This document shows positions 40,701-51,947 of a stretch of DNA of 64,000 nt, one piece after another. Source of the stretch: Agelas oroides (taxonomy: Eukaryota > Porifera > Demospongiae > Agelasida > Agelasidae). The notes under the pieces are model-generated. The model saw only the letters and a program-made list of their open reading frames with translations. It had not been told where the DNA came from and ran no database searches. Positions within the stretch are counted from its first letter, which is position 1. The number at the start of each line of letters is the position of its first letter. A program made the translations under genes and the position numbers. Location: contig OX422188.1 in assembly GCA_949130485.1 (NCBI GenBank), forward strand, positions 9,899,443 to 9,963,442, in the 5' to 3' direction.

Positions 40701-41748
40701 CTTTGAACTAGGAATCAGGAACTAGATAAATGATTGTCAAGGGTCTATCACAGTCCCGCACAAATTTTTGGACTCTGGGGAATTTTTAGGATCTTAAGTG
40801 CCCCAAAGACACGAGGCAGCATTGTTGCCGGCGACAAATGTTGCGCACAACACTATCAACACTGCAGGCTGATTGGCAATTCCTGCTTTGCAAACTTTCA
40901 TAGTTTGCTTTTGTGGGTGTGGCTTGTTTTGTAAGCCACACCCACTATGCAAAAGTGGGTGTGGCTTGCAAGACTACTCCTCCCCTTGGGAGACCAGGGC
41001 TGGAGATAAAAATAAACACATTATTTTGCCTCTTATGGATAATATATTTGTTGCTAGGCAACATAATGCCAGCACCAGCATGGCAGTATGTGACAAAGAA
41101 GATCAGAGGGGCTACAATGTTGTCATACACTTGGTATTTCTGAGAAATCTTCTTGAATTTCATTGATGGGTCGTGTTTGATTCAAATTGCTTCAGTAAGG
41201 TGATAGAGTGGTTTCAGAAAGGTAGGGGGACTCACACACTTACCTAATTTGTATTTCCCCCCACAGGGCTATATATTGTCAGCAGGTGACCTCACGCCAT
41301 TTCAGAAAAGGTATCCACCGTAGTTTGTAATCTGTTTGCATTGCACATCCCCGCTCTCTTCCTTTTTCACAGGGCCAAATGTAAACGCACTAACCTCTTT
41401 CCCATGCCTTCCCACTGTCCAGTTTCTAATCCCTTACGGTACAAGAACTGGATGGTGGGAAGGCATGGGAACAAAACTATAAATGTGCAAAACTTTAGAT
41501 TGTGGCTTCCCCCTATCTGTATTGAGGTTGGTGATTGTACACTCTCGGAGACACTGTGAGATATGTTTGTAAACTGACCTTATGTAACCGTAGGTTGTCG
41601 CTTTGCCCTTCTTCTTCACAAAGCTAGGATATTTGTAAGCTGAACACAAGTAATGTAACTTTAACTTTGTGTAGTTCACCTCCCGTTTGTATTAAGTGGG
41701 AGGGGGGGGGGGGGATGGGGGGGGTGGGGAGGGTCATTAGACTCAATA

Positions 41749-41804
<56 letters not shown>

Positions 41805-41805
41805 G

Positions 41806-41838
<33 letters not shown>

Positions 41839-44800
41839 GACAGACAGATAGAGTTAGATAGATAGATAGATAGATGCAAGACAAGGTTCTATAGATCTTA
41901 TTCTGTTTGCAATAGGGCTTGGAGATATATACACAGTCATAGAACCTTGATTCCGATACCACACACCAGTGAGAATAATTCCGATACCACACACCAGTGA
42001 AAATGATTCCAATACCACACACCAGTGAAAACGATTCCGATACCACACGCCAGTGAAAACGATTCCAATACCACACGCCAGTGAAAACGATTCCGATACC
42101 ACACGCCAGTGAGAATGATTCCGACACCACAGGCAGGAATGCATTTTGAGCCACGACTTGAACTATTAATTTTGAACCTAATTTTTTGTACCTGATTTGA
42201 GCACAATACTAGAATGTTTGAAGAAACACTCTTCACACCACAAACTTTAAAAATAGTCTGGCATTACATTTTAAGTCTGCAAGGTTCAAATTGCAAGAGC
42301 TAGATATCTTTGCAAGAACATGACAGCAAAGGATGGTCAATTGGTAGTTGAGTTATCTATTTTATCTATAATGGCCCACTACTGTAGGTCTCATTTGCAC
42401 TTAATGACTTCTCTGGCCTCCTATAGACATGGAGCCTACCATATGAGCATTGGAAACCAACATTTTGTCCCTTATAGCGAGGTGTCCCTAACTCAGGGGC
42501 TTCCGGTATATTTCCGGTAGGTGTGGTACTGCGTAATCGCACTGTTGAGCACAACCTGGCTACGTTTTCAGAGCTTTCCCTTGCTGTACGCTGGTCGGGA
42601 AGGCTAAGCAGAGGCTAGTATTATGAGTAACAGTGTTTTTGGTGACGCATGTGCAAAATACAGGTTGTTTTAGCCTTCTCAGGCCTACCCACCATCCAGA
42701 TTTGATCGCTTAAAGTATCCAAAACAGCTTTTGATTGCTTATTACAGTATGGAAGAATGGAGGATTACTGAAAGCAATTAAAGACTAGATGATGGTGAAG
42801 GCCTAGGACCACGGCTTGGGTAGTTTGACGCGTCTTGTGGGTACAAGAATGCCATCCAAGTTGGAGAGCTGAGCCTGTTCAATGACTGGCTCACATGCAT
42901 GCGCTACTTTACGTCTTGGTCCATGGAAACCATGGCTTCTTTTCCATGTGTGTCAAAGATTCTGACAGATTTCAACCCTTTCTGGACACCCAACATTACC
43001 CTCATACCCAGGCTCTCGGTAGCCCGGGTACGACGCTAACCCAATGTAAAAACCTCTGATTGTACAGGTTTCACAGCAGTATGGCAGAATTTTCAGCATT
43101 AACATTCAGTAATGGGTGGTATTTCCTGTTTAGTATGCTCAAAAATGTTTAATGACAGGAAGTGGAACTATGTTACTCATAATTGCCTGGATATTTCCTT
43201 ATATGTTTGTATACAAATTGTCCATTGGTTATTACCCAGTGATGTAATTATTATGCCACATGGCCTAATGGTATGATGTGATGGCACTTAGCCAAATGAT
43301 GTAATGTTTACTACTTGGTGTACATTACCATTGTTTACACTACATGAAGTGTGGTATACTATACACATGCACGACACGCACATCACTTGCAGTTATCCAA
43401 ACACGTGTGGGCGAGGGGGTTCGAATGACTGAAATGTTCAGATAAGTGAAACAATAATTTGATCCTTGAGGGTCGTGTTACTGCACTTTGTGAAATTTTT
43501 TGCAAGGATTGTTGGCAACGACAGAAGATTGAAAAAGAAAACAACTCTATTTGGGACATTTTGAGTGCACTGACTCTCGTCATTAGGCAGTACAACTGAG
43601 CAGGATGGCAGAAAATTACGGTTCAAAAATTGAAAGCAAAGCAGATTACTTTCCAATGATGTACAACAAAATATTTATTTTGGGGGTTTGGATGAGTGAA
43701 GGTGACTGAAGTTCAGGTAAGGACTTCCCACTGTACAGTAAAGTACGCTAATCAAGTGTATCCCATTGTTTATACTACATGAGGTATACCGTTACTGTTA
43801 ATAACTAACCATTAATGAGTCGTGTGACAATGAATAATGCATTCATGCCAACTGTGTAACATTTCATGCACAACCATCTGAAGGCATGTCATGTGACTAC
43901 CTCAACGCTTGAACAACGACACTATTGGATTTAATAACTAACCATTCACTCACCATTTTGTAAAATAATTATCCGTTGACTGGATAACTGGATAACCACT
44001 TAATAAACTAACCATTATTTATGCACTTTTACCTAATACCAGCAGGGTGTGTTATGTTGCTTACTGTCACCTTAATAACTAACTTTAATAATAACTAACC
44101 AGCTGAATGTGTGTGATGTGGCGTTTCCACCAGAGATATTTCTGGACTCGTGGTCCGAGGGAACTGAGGGCATAGTACGAGTACATGATGACGTGTACCC
44201 CAGAGTTGAGCAGAGCTCCCATCACAGCTGTGGAGGGGGAGGGTGTGTGGGTGTGTGTGTGTGTGTGTGTGTAAGGGTTATAGTGTGAAGATAGAGAGAA
44301 AATGTGTGTGAAAAGGTACTCAGACTTAGTCTAATTCCAAGGCCTCATTCCAAAGTCTCATTCCAAAGTCTCATTCCAAGGCCTCATTCCAAAGTCTCAT
44401 TCCAAGGCCTCATTCCAAGGCCTCCCCTGTTTTTATACACAAATGTGAAAGAGCAGCGAAAAACAGGAAAGGTTTTTTTTGCCACTCCTCCACTTCCATG
44501 TAATATTGTGAATGCAAACGAAAGGTAAAAAATGGGAGAGGCCTTGGAACGAGGCTAACTCAGACCCCAGCTGTCATTTTCAGCTTTACACTAACAACAC
44601 ATATACCACAGTACCGAGTTTAACCGGCTACAACCTTAACTTGATACAACAGTATCATTACATCACAACACACATTTTCTGTTTCAAGATCAAGAGAGAA
44701 ACGTTATGAGAGCACAGATGCAAAATTTTACAAAAGTTGGGACCTGCTCAAGTGTCCTGATAAACCAAAGCCATCCTCAACCTCAGATGGCCCTTAGGTA

Positions 44801-47800
44801 GGTTGTTTTCAGCGCATTTTGGCACTGTATGATTGAGTACATTGACTAATGCGGCTGGTATTTGGGGAACTGGAACACCAAACGCTGACTGTTCCCATAT
44901 GCAACGTTGAGCTGACATGTGACATAATAGTGGGGAATTTTACATAGAGATGATTGTCTTTCCTCTGTTGGAACTTGAGATGCTACTATAAACACTTATA
45001 ATATTTTAAGATGTACATGTCATCACATACTCATCTCCGGTGAACGTCATCATGTGCTCCCTCCTTCTCTCACCCTCCCTCCCTCTCCTTCCCTCCTTCT
45101 CTTTTTCTCCCTCTCCCTCCCTCGCCCTCTCTCATTCTCCTTCCCTCCCTCCCTCTCCATCTCTCCCTCCCTCTCCTTCCCTCCACCTCCCTCCCTCCCT
45201 CTCTCCCTTCCTCCCCTCACATCCCTCTCCTTCCCTCGAGCTCACCTCCCTCCCTCCCTCTCTCCCTCCCTCTCCCTCCCTCCTTCTCCTTTCCTCTTCT
45301 TCCCTCTCCTTCTCCTTCCCTCCCTCCCTCTCCTTCCCTTCCTCCCATAATCATGTACTCTTCTAAAGATAGACATGATGGATGTCATGTTTTGATCGTA
45401 TGCCTCATGACAGGACTTACACAGTCCCCATGCGGCCCACTTGACTCCAATCCACCACCCTCCCTCTCCTTCCCTCCCTCCCATGGCAGGACTTACACAG
45501 TCCCCCTGCGGCCCACTTGACTCCAATCCACCACCCTCCCTCTCCTTCCCTCCCTCCCATGGCAGGACTTACACAGTCCCCCTGCGGCCCACTTGACTCC
45601 AATCCACCACCCTCCCTCTCCTTCCCTCCCTCCCATGGCAGGACTTACACAGTCCCCCTGCGGCCCACTTGACTCCAATCCACCACCCTCCCTCTCCTTC
45701 CTTCCCTCCCATGACAGGACTTACACAGTCCCCCTGCGGCCCACTTGACTCCAATCCACCACAGGAAGAACATACTGGAATGATGGTACACGTGCAGAAA
45801 GGTTACTTGGCTGTCCTTCTTGCGCAGAATGAAGAAGAGCTACGATGGAGAGAGAGACAGTGAATGCCAGTTGCTAATGACAACATGTCTGGATCACCCA
45901 CACTATTGTAGCTCTCATCCCAAGACCAAATTTTTCGTGTGCTCTGCAGCCTTGTCAAAAAATAGGGTCTGGACACCTTCACTGAGAAAACTGGGGCAGC
46001 ATGTTTTTGCACCAATCAGATTGCTCAGGGAAGTGTTTATACGTCATCACAGATAGCCAGCTTGCAATTTTGGGACGCCAAGACTGACACTGCTAGTAAC
46101 TGATAATACTAACCGCCATGTCAACTGGCCCCAGTTTTCCTAGTGAAAGTGTCCGACCTTATTTTTCCATGAGGCCACAGGCTGGTCTGGGCACAAGACA
46201 TTATTGTAGCTAGCTGGCACAAGCAAAAAGCTTTCACCAGAAAAAATCTTGCTCAGCTGGTTGTAGTGATATGCCATGGATGAGTGTCCAGTGTACTGGT
46301 ACTTATTTCAGGAGTGTGTGCCCTTTGGAGTAGCTAACATAGTCTCATTCCCAGACCATTGGTATGGTACATGCACATACTGAGGATCTGGGAATGAGAC
46401 TACAGCAAACAGAGACAAGATGAGGTTTGGTTACTGACTGTGTCCAAGAACTCCACACATTTGGAGAAGTAGTACCACCACAGCGCGCTTGCAATCTGCA
46501 GGAGGGAGGGGGAGAGGGGGAGGGGGAGGGAGAAAAGGAGGGAGGAGGTGAGTGAGAGAATAATAAAGCTGTGTTATGTTAAAGTGAATATATGCATACG
46601 TGTTTGTCCCTTCTCTTCTTGGTTTACCAACATTGTGCTGAACAGGCTTGGAAATGGACTCAAACTTCGGTGCCCCTCCCTCCCCTTGCCTCCCTTCCCT
46701 CCCGTCCCCTCCCCTCACCTCCCCCTCTCCTCCCTACTCACCCTCATTTGAGCAGGTGAAGTTGAATAGTCAGCAGGCTGACAGAGCAAATTGTAGTTGG
46801 CTTGCAACATTCCCACAATGTACTGGGAGAGAAAACACAAAGCAAGGATTACATAACGTACAACATTGTGCTCCCATGATGTAATGTGAGAGAAGCAAGA
46901 GAGAGGATTACACAACGTACAACATTGTGCTCCCATGATGTAATGTGCAGGAGAGAATGGAGTATAAAATTGAAATCTCGACGCAAGGAAAATGGAACAT
47001 GAACATTCACACCACTGCAGACCCAACACAGGAAGTAAGAGGGAGAGAGAAGCTCGTAACAAGAGGGCTGTGATGTCATTGGCTTTCACTTTGTAGCACT
47101 TTCTATGTCAATTCCTGCTCATACCACAAAATATGTAATCTTTTTATTATTGCATTCTTCTCTGAAATTAATCTTTTCTCGAGATTTGTCACTTTTAGAC
47201 TACGGATCCTTTCAACTTACCGTATGTATGAGATCTAGCTCTTGACATATTTCCCCTGAGGCCATTCTGTACAGATCCACAGCTGCTACCACGCTCACTA
47301 TTAGTGAGCTTAGGGCTCTCAACCCGGCCTCGTTCCCAGGCTCTCTCCCCCCCGTTTGTGAGCCTGGGAACGAGGCTACTCTCAACCTGCGAATGACCTT
47401 AGTCCACTAATTAAAAACTACAACTAAACTACTTACTAAAATCACCAAAAAAAGCAGCTACCTAAAAGTACCGATACTAACTTTCTTCGGATTTAGTAAT
47501 TAAAACTACAACTAAGCCACGAATTTGAATCTGTAGCCTAAAACTAAACTGCTAGTCCGAACATTAAACTAAAACAACACTGGTATTGCCTAATGAGATT
47601 AGTTCGTTATGAACTCTTGTATACGTACATGCAGCTATTTCCTGAAAACAATAAATTTTTGTATCTGTGCTCAGGCCTGCTCAGGTATTATAATGTTTTT
47701 AAATGGACCATTGCAAAAAGTAACATTGTTTGCATTAGTCTCGTGTGTGACCAGCTGACCTAAGCTCAAGAAATTTGACTTGGTGCAACTTTCCCTTGTG

Positions 47801-50468
47801 AGAGGTGAGGTCTGGGAATGAGGCTAGCAGGGCCATACAAGACTGAGGTCTGGGAGTGAGGCTAGCAGGGCCATACAAGACTGAGGTCTGGGAGTGAGGC
47901 TAGCAGGGCCATACAAGACTGAGGTCTGGGAGTGAGGCTAGCAGGGCCATACAAGACTGAGGTCTGGGAGTGAGGCTAGCAGGGCCATACAAGACTGAGG
48001 TCTGGGAGTGAGGCTAGCAGGGCCATACAAGACTGAGGTCTGGGAATGAGGCTAGCAGGGCCATACAAGACTGAGGTCTGGGAATGAGGCTAGCAGGGCC
48101 ATACAAGACTGAGGTCTGGGAATGAGGCTAGCAGGGCCATACAAGACTGAGGTCTGGGAATGAGGCTAGCAGGGCCATACAAGACTGAGGTCTGGGAATG
48201 AGGCTAGCAGGGCCATACAAGACTGAGGTCTGGGAATGAGGCTAGCAAGTGTCATACAAGACTTACAGACACCCACTTTAAGGAAGAAATATTCATGAGG
48301 ATTGATGGTGTGAAGATCAGAGGTTCAGACAGTGGTGATCGTTATCACCCTACTTACCCTCCCCTCACCTCCCTCTTCCCTCTCTCCTCACCCCCTCCCC
48401 TCACCTCCCTCTCTCCTCACCCCTTCTTCCCTCACTCTGCCCTCACCCCCCTCCCCTCACCTCCCTCATCTCTGGATTAAGAGGGTACTTGACCATGCAC
48501 CAGTTTCACATCTTCCCTCCAGAAATGAGGACACCTGGTTTGCTTTGGCCTCACGGTATCTGCGTTAGAGAGGTTCCACCATTCTCATCATGCATCCCTC
48601 CATAGGACTGCTCTATTTGCAGTTGAAGTGGATGGTTTGTACGCAGTATATGCAACAGTGAGCAGTACGTGTAAGAACCCTGGTACATCTCTTGTATACG
48701 TACCCACCACCCTCTCAGGCAGGTCCCAAAAGGTCCACCCACCACCTAATTGCTACCTCCTATAATGGCTGGGGTACCCATTGCTATGGCAATGGTGTAC
48801 AGCTCTACACCTCACTGTCCCACCCATTTTAACTAGCTTGCATCAATTGCTATCTGTCACACAATCTATCAGCCTAGCTCCCAGACCTCCCCCATTTTTT
48901 GCACTGCTGTCAGCACATGAAGGAGGTGGAAGAGTGACATGTTACTGTCAAGAAGGGGGAAAAAATGGGCAGTGGGAATGAGGCTAACAATCTGTCACAA
49001 CATTTTTATGGGTAACTTACTACATTAATGTCGTTCCCATGCAGGGTCTCCCCTCCACCCCAACAAAAAGCAGAGGGAGGAGCCTCAGAATGAGACTAGT
49101 AGCCACCACCCTCTCAGGCAGGTCCCAAAAGGTCCACCCCTACCCCTGTCTCCTATAGTGGCTGGGGTGCAGATCCTACCTGTTGCTATGGCAATGGTGT
49201 ACAGCTCTACACCTTCACTGTCCCACCCATTTTAACACTACTAATTAGCTTGCTATCAGTCACACAATCTATCAGCCTAGCTCCCAGACCTCCCCCATTT
49301 TTTGACACTGCTGTTTGCACATGAAGGAGGTGGAAGAGTGACATGTTACTGTCAAGAAGAGAAAAAATGGGGTGGGGGGGCTGGCTTAGGAATGAAACTA
49401 GCAATCTGTCACAATTTTTATGGCAACTTACTACACGTTCCCATGCAGGGTCTTCTCCACAGAGGAGGGAGGACGCGACCACGCTACAATTAACTTGACA
49501 TTCCAAGATCAAGAAGTGCAAATACAAGCTAAACAAACAGCTCTATGGACAAAGTAGCAATGGGGACAATGGGCAAGCAAGGTTTTCGACAAAACTGAAC
49601 ATGTCTGGCAAATAAAATAAACTGACGACTTACAAGCTTAGCTTGTGTGGTGAGCCATAATAACAAATTTTGACTAGCCAGATAGCTTCAGCTTAGTCAA
49701 AAAACACTATGCACCCATCGTGACTTTGTCCATAGAGTGATCCTTGATTCTTGCCCTTGGAATGTAATCTAAGCGTGCTACGACGTGACGTCATGTCCTC
49801 CCTCCTCTGCCTCCACCCCAACAAAAAGCAGAGGGAGGCGCCTCAGAAAGAGACTAGTAGCTTACCACTCACTTCTTTCACTAGGTAGGCATAGAAGGCT
49901 ACAACACCTGTGTTGAACACAAGCAGGACCGGTTTCATCTCAAATGGAGCTCGGTTCTTCATAAGCCTCGGGCCATAGCGGACCATCATGAGGTAGAGGA
50001 AGATGAGGGTGAGGGTGGGCAGTGGCGAGTGCATCCATAACCAGTCCTTCACTCGTGGGTCTGCAACAGAGGGGGGAGCAACGATGCCAAACCTGCTAGG
50101 CACAGGGGTCACTATCAAAGGTCACCATTGGCAATATCAGAGCTTAGTACAGACTTGACAATGGATAAACTAACAGTATATTTTATCTACAGGTCAATTT
50201 TTTCCTCTTAAATGAAGCCAGAAATGTATGATGCATTCAAGCTATCATGCAACTTAGAATGCACACATGCACACAGTACCCAACAATTCCAAACCCTGCT
50301 CCATGCAAGCTTGCATACTTGCATGCTCAACATAAGAGAGCCCGCCCTTTATTTTGTACTTACGGAAGCCTTACCGCTGCGCGAGATAACTTCGTTGTAA
50401 AATGTCATAGGACTCTGCAGGAGCAAAGAGAGCTCCGCTTTGAGTGTCGTGTGATATCCTGAAGTCAT
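34783..50468 (-). CDS. Very-long-chain fatty-acid elongase (ELOVL4/7-like)
   Basis: Exons 50468-50375, 50060-49873, 46822-46742, 46495-46439, 45839-45725, 44227-44100 and 35097-34783 give 325 aa, all phases consistent. Elongases are ER multispan enzymes that condense malonyl-CoA with long-chain acyl-CoA. Family blocks are [19 protein letters not shown] at the start, [37 protein letters not shown], the catalytic histidine box HVYHH (about residues 156-160), [23 protein letters not shown] and [14 protein letters not shown]. The C-terminus is a long charged tail without a clear KKxx. Human ELOVL7 is 281 aa, so the tail is extended. The last intron is 9 kb. It is divergent with the four-TM gene at 50799. 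Intron 5 starts inside a minisatellite that copies the exon end. ELOVL4/7 assignment versus ELOVL1 is uncertain. Confidence 0.93.
35870..35960. repeat. Tandem duplication of 42 bp
   Basis: Two copies of ggtggaggcctgggtacaac followed by (g/a)ctgacggtactgcatgctag lie head to tail, within the last elongase intron. Confidence 0.85.
36249..36346. mobile_element. Foldback element copy
   Basis: cgccttgttcccaggccc at the left and gagcctgggaacaaggctag at the right are inverted; the interior contains tgtcgcttgcagcacgaa, found also near 28898 and 59350. Confidence 0.75.
37785..39210. repeat. Repeat family with about seven copies of a 110-125 bp unit
   Basis: The core tttcctacattccttccaag recurs near 37795, 38000, 38125, 38250, 38892, 39003 and 39127, usually preceded by gttgagcggtttg and followed by aagcttaagctggatgc. 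Between copies lies a catctccatgacaacatggcag minisatellite (38600-38780). All in the last elongase intron. Confidence 0.85.
39340..39625. repeat. Pyrimidine-rich minisatellite, ccccttgtgtacctcttcct units
   Basis: About nine units of 28-34 bp of the type ccttgtg(t)acctcttcctctcctccctccc. All three plus-strand frames stay open through it, an artefact. More C/T-rich sequence follows at 39720-39850, a poly-G run at 39924-39940 and a (CTC)n run at 40302-40335. Confidence 0.9.
40905..40985. repeat. Hairpin with three gtgggtgtggctt phrases
   Basis: gtgggtgtggcttgttttgt is followed by the inverse aagccacacccac and another direct copy, gtgggtgtggcttgc. A related phrase, gcagccacaccc, occurs near 57426. 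Confidence 0.65.
41390..41478. mobile_element. Foldback element copy
   Basis: aacctctttcccatgccttcccactgtccag is mirrored by ctggatggtgggaaggcatg followed by ggaacaaaacta. The inner ccaccatccag stem is shared with 56698-56792. Confidence 0.7.
41740..42125. repeat. (GATA)n/(GACA)n microsatellite followed by a 28-bp minisatellite
   Basis: About 60 bp of gata, then about 45 bp of gaca and more gata up to 41875. From 41944 to 42125 seven copies of a 28-bp unit (gattccgataccacacgcca plus gtgaaaac) follow. Confidence 0.9.
43430..43730. repeat. Dispersed repeat, pogo/Tigger MITE-like (tentative)
   Basis: It contains gttcagataagtgaa at the left and an inverted-looking gaagttcaggtaaggacttc at the right. 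The phrase tactgcactttg(t/c)gaaatt followed by ttggcaacgacag recurs at about 35594-35635, and gcaaagcagattactttcca recurs near 8720. Confidence 0.45.
44331..44560. mobile_element. Foldback element with an amplified left end
   Basis: The left end (cattccaaggcct / cattccaaagtct, 13 bp) is repeated about seven times in tandem and the right end reads gaggccttggaacgaggcta. The terminus has clearly been expanded. Confidence 0.8.
45050..45350. repeat. Pyrimidine-rich (CCCTCCTT)n tract
   Basis: A C/T-rich simple repeat in elongase intron 5, next to the 76-bp array and sharing its ctccctctccttccctccctccc filler. Confidence 0.9.
45409..45757. repeat. 76-bp tandem array, 5 units, each carrying elongase exon end plus splice donor
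   Basis: Units start at about 45416, 45492, 45568, 45644 and 45720 (76-bp steps). On the elongase strand each contains GGATTGGAGTCAAGTGGGCC...GGACTGT|GTAAGTCC: about 33 nt of exon 45839-45725, its donor and a short intronic stretch, then a purine spacer. The rightmost unit is the genuine exon end. The copy farthest from the exon has one change (ccccatgcgg). Because 76 is not a multiple of three, the later donors would shift the frame. Confidence 0.95.
46339..46402. mobile_element. Foldback element copy
   Basis: agtctcattcccagacc at the left is the inverse of gatctgggaatgagact at the right. Confidence 0.8.
47325..47380. mobile_element. Foldback element copy, short
   Basis: ggcctcgttcccaggctc, a c-rich centre, then gagcctgggaacgaggcta. 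A near-perfect hairpin. Confidence 0.85.
47815..48255. repeat. 38-bp tandem array, about 12 units, built on a foldback-element end
   Basis: The unit gaggtctgggagtgaggctag plus cagggccatacaagact contains the right end of the foldback family (ggtctgggaatgaggctag). Two subtypes (gagt and aatg) form blocks. It lies in elongase intron 2. Confidence 0.95.
48707..49435. repeat. Direct duplication of a roughly 300-330 bp block carrying a foldback element
   Basis: Two copies (from about 48707 and 49103) share ccaccctctcaggcaggtcc, gctatggcaatggtgtacag and the agcctagctcccagacctcc foldback with its gaaggaggtggaagagtgac interior. A fragment (accccaacaaaaagcagagg, then gagactagtagc) also occurs at 49058 and 49811. 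They differ at several sites. Confidence 0.85.
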
Positions 50469-50798
50469 GGCGGCTGCATGAAAGAATGCCTCGATCCGCT
50501 GAAGTGAAGTGAGCCAAGGTCACCGCGCCTACTATACTGCCAGCATGCACGCACGTGCATGACGGCTGATGTGGGTGGGGCTGGTAGTACTCCTCCATCT
50601 AGGTGCAATATTATATCGCTCGATCTACGTTCTAGCCTCGTTCCCGGGCCTTCCTCGTCTCCAGTTTTTGTATATAGTATACTGCAAGCCACACACCCCC
50701 GGCCCCATATTCCACTTTTGCTTGCGCGCGCCCGGCCTTTTGCGTAGTAGTGCGTCGTCGCGCGAGTGCGCGAATATTATCTAACGGCGATTGCAGCG
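50469..50798. promoter_or_regulatory. Bidirectional promoter between the elongase and the four-TM gene
   Basis: 330 bp between divergent ATGs (50468 minus, 50799 plus), with CpG-rich stretches (gcgcgcgcccggcc, gtcgtcgcgcgagtgcgcg at about 50723-50772) that stand out from the local base composition. A single foldback-type phrase, tagcctcgttcccgggcc, lies at 50634. Confidence 0.65.
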
Positions 50799-51947
50799 AT
50801 GTCTGGCCTGGGGAAGGTGAAGGAACTGGCCGGACGGCCAGGCGTTAATCCGCAAGACCTGGACGACACCGGAGGCGAAGAGGAAGAGACAGAGCTCTCT
50901 TACGCACTGAAGGAGCTCTTCTGGGACAAGATCGTGGTTTTTCTAACGACCGCAATAATCGGTCTCAGCGCAGTAGATATCTTGACCGAGTTGCTGCGTG
51001 GAGGTAGCGGAATAGTTTGCTTCGTTCCTGACGAGCTGAATTTGACCGAAGGGCAAGAAGATTATGTGAACAGTTACTGCGCACAGAGCGTTCCCGATAC
51101 GCAGTACCTTCCTATTTTTGTGTTGGTTCAAGGCGTTCTGGTTGCAACCTGGCACTACCTGTGGAAATCGAGTTTCACGAGTCACTTTGACTATTTTTTT
51201 TCCTTAGCAAAAACCCTCACGCGACTGAGTGATGAAACCACAGGAGAATATCCTCGCAAGAACCTGAACATCATCAAAAAGTTGGAGATCGAGTTCTCCA
51301 CTTTCAGTCCAAGCAAGATTCTCAGGTGGTACCAAGCAAAGCTAGGTGCTCAGCTAATAACAGCAATTGTCTCCATGCTGTTTTTATTTCTCGTGTTCAC
51401 CAACTTTGACGTCAATTTCAACTGTCCCCGAATTGAGAACCACTACTGGCCTATTCCAGGAGAAAAGATCAACTGTATTTTCACCTCTCTGAGGCTTTTC
51501 TCCTTAGTCCGTGTCGCTGACGCATTTCTGCTAGTGCTGGTCATTCTTGCAGTGCTGTGGGGGTTCATTTGGAGCATTTCAAGGCATACCACAGAATTGG
51601 GCTGCACCAATGTTGCACTCTTTTCCTATACAGCTGGCATCAGTCCTGAGTACTTTCTGCCGAAACCAATGTTCAGCCATATTCGAGGCTTCTTTGCGAA
51701 TATTTGCTCAGCAAGAATAGGACAAGAGATTGTGCTTAGGTTTTTTTCACCGCGAATCAAAACCGATCTTGATTTTCTGGTCATGATGCTTTATAGGACA
51801 GATAGTGGTTTGGGACACTCTTTCAAAGAAGGACAGATTTACACGAGTTACAAGAGATTGAGCGATGCTGATTTGCTGAGGCTGAACATCCACATTCGAA
51901 CTAAGCGCAACAATTCTGCTGAAGGTGATATTACAATCATACGTTAA
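50799..51947 (+). CDS. Four-TM pannexin/LRRC8-like channel protein without LRRs, intronless
   Basis: 382 aa from ATG 50799 to the stop at 51947. Four hydrophobic segments lie at about 45-66, 103-122, 186-203 and 240-259, with a long loop between TM2 and TM3 and a cytoplasmic-type tail. Loop 1 has two cysteines (C74 in IVCF, C94 in YVNSYC) and loop 2 two (C209, C226), the innexin/pannexin/LRRC8 layout. Local matches include DK before TM1, CF.P, YV.SYC and LPIFVLVQG...YLW before and in TM2. Loop 1 has a sequon (NLT, 81-83). The tail has no leucine-rich repeats, unlike LRRC8. Such proteins form hexameric or heptameric plasma-membrane channels for ions, anions or ATP. Assignment is by topology and short motifs only, so an unrelated four-TM family remains possible. 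Confidence 0.65.
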   Translation: MSGLGKVKELAGRPGVNPQDLDDTGGEEEETELSYALKELFWDKIVVFLTTAIIGLSAVDILTELLRGGSGIVCFVPDELNLTEGQEDYVNSYCAQSVPDTQYLPIFVLVQGVLVATWHYLWKSSFTSHFDYFFSLAKTLTRLSDETTGEYPRKNLNIIKKLEIEFSTFSPSKILRWYQAKLGAQLITAIVSMLFLFLVFTNFDVNFNCPRIENHYWPIPGEKINCIFTSLRLFSLVRVADAFLLVLVILAVLWGFIWSISRHTTELGCTNVALFSYTAGISPEYFLPKPMFSHIRGFFANICSARIGQEIVLRFFSPRIKTDLDFLVMMLYRTDSGLGHSFKEGQIYTSYKRLSDADLLRLNIHIRTKRNNSAEGDITIIR

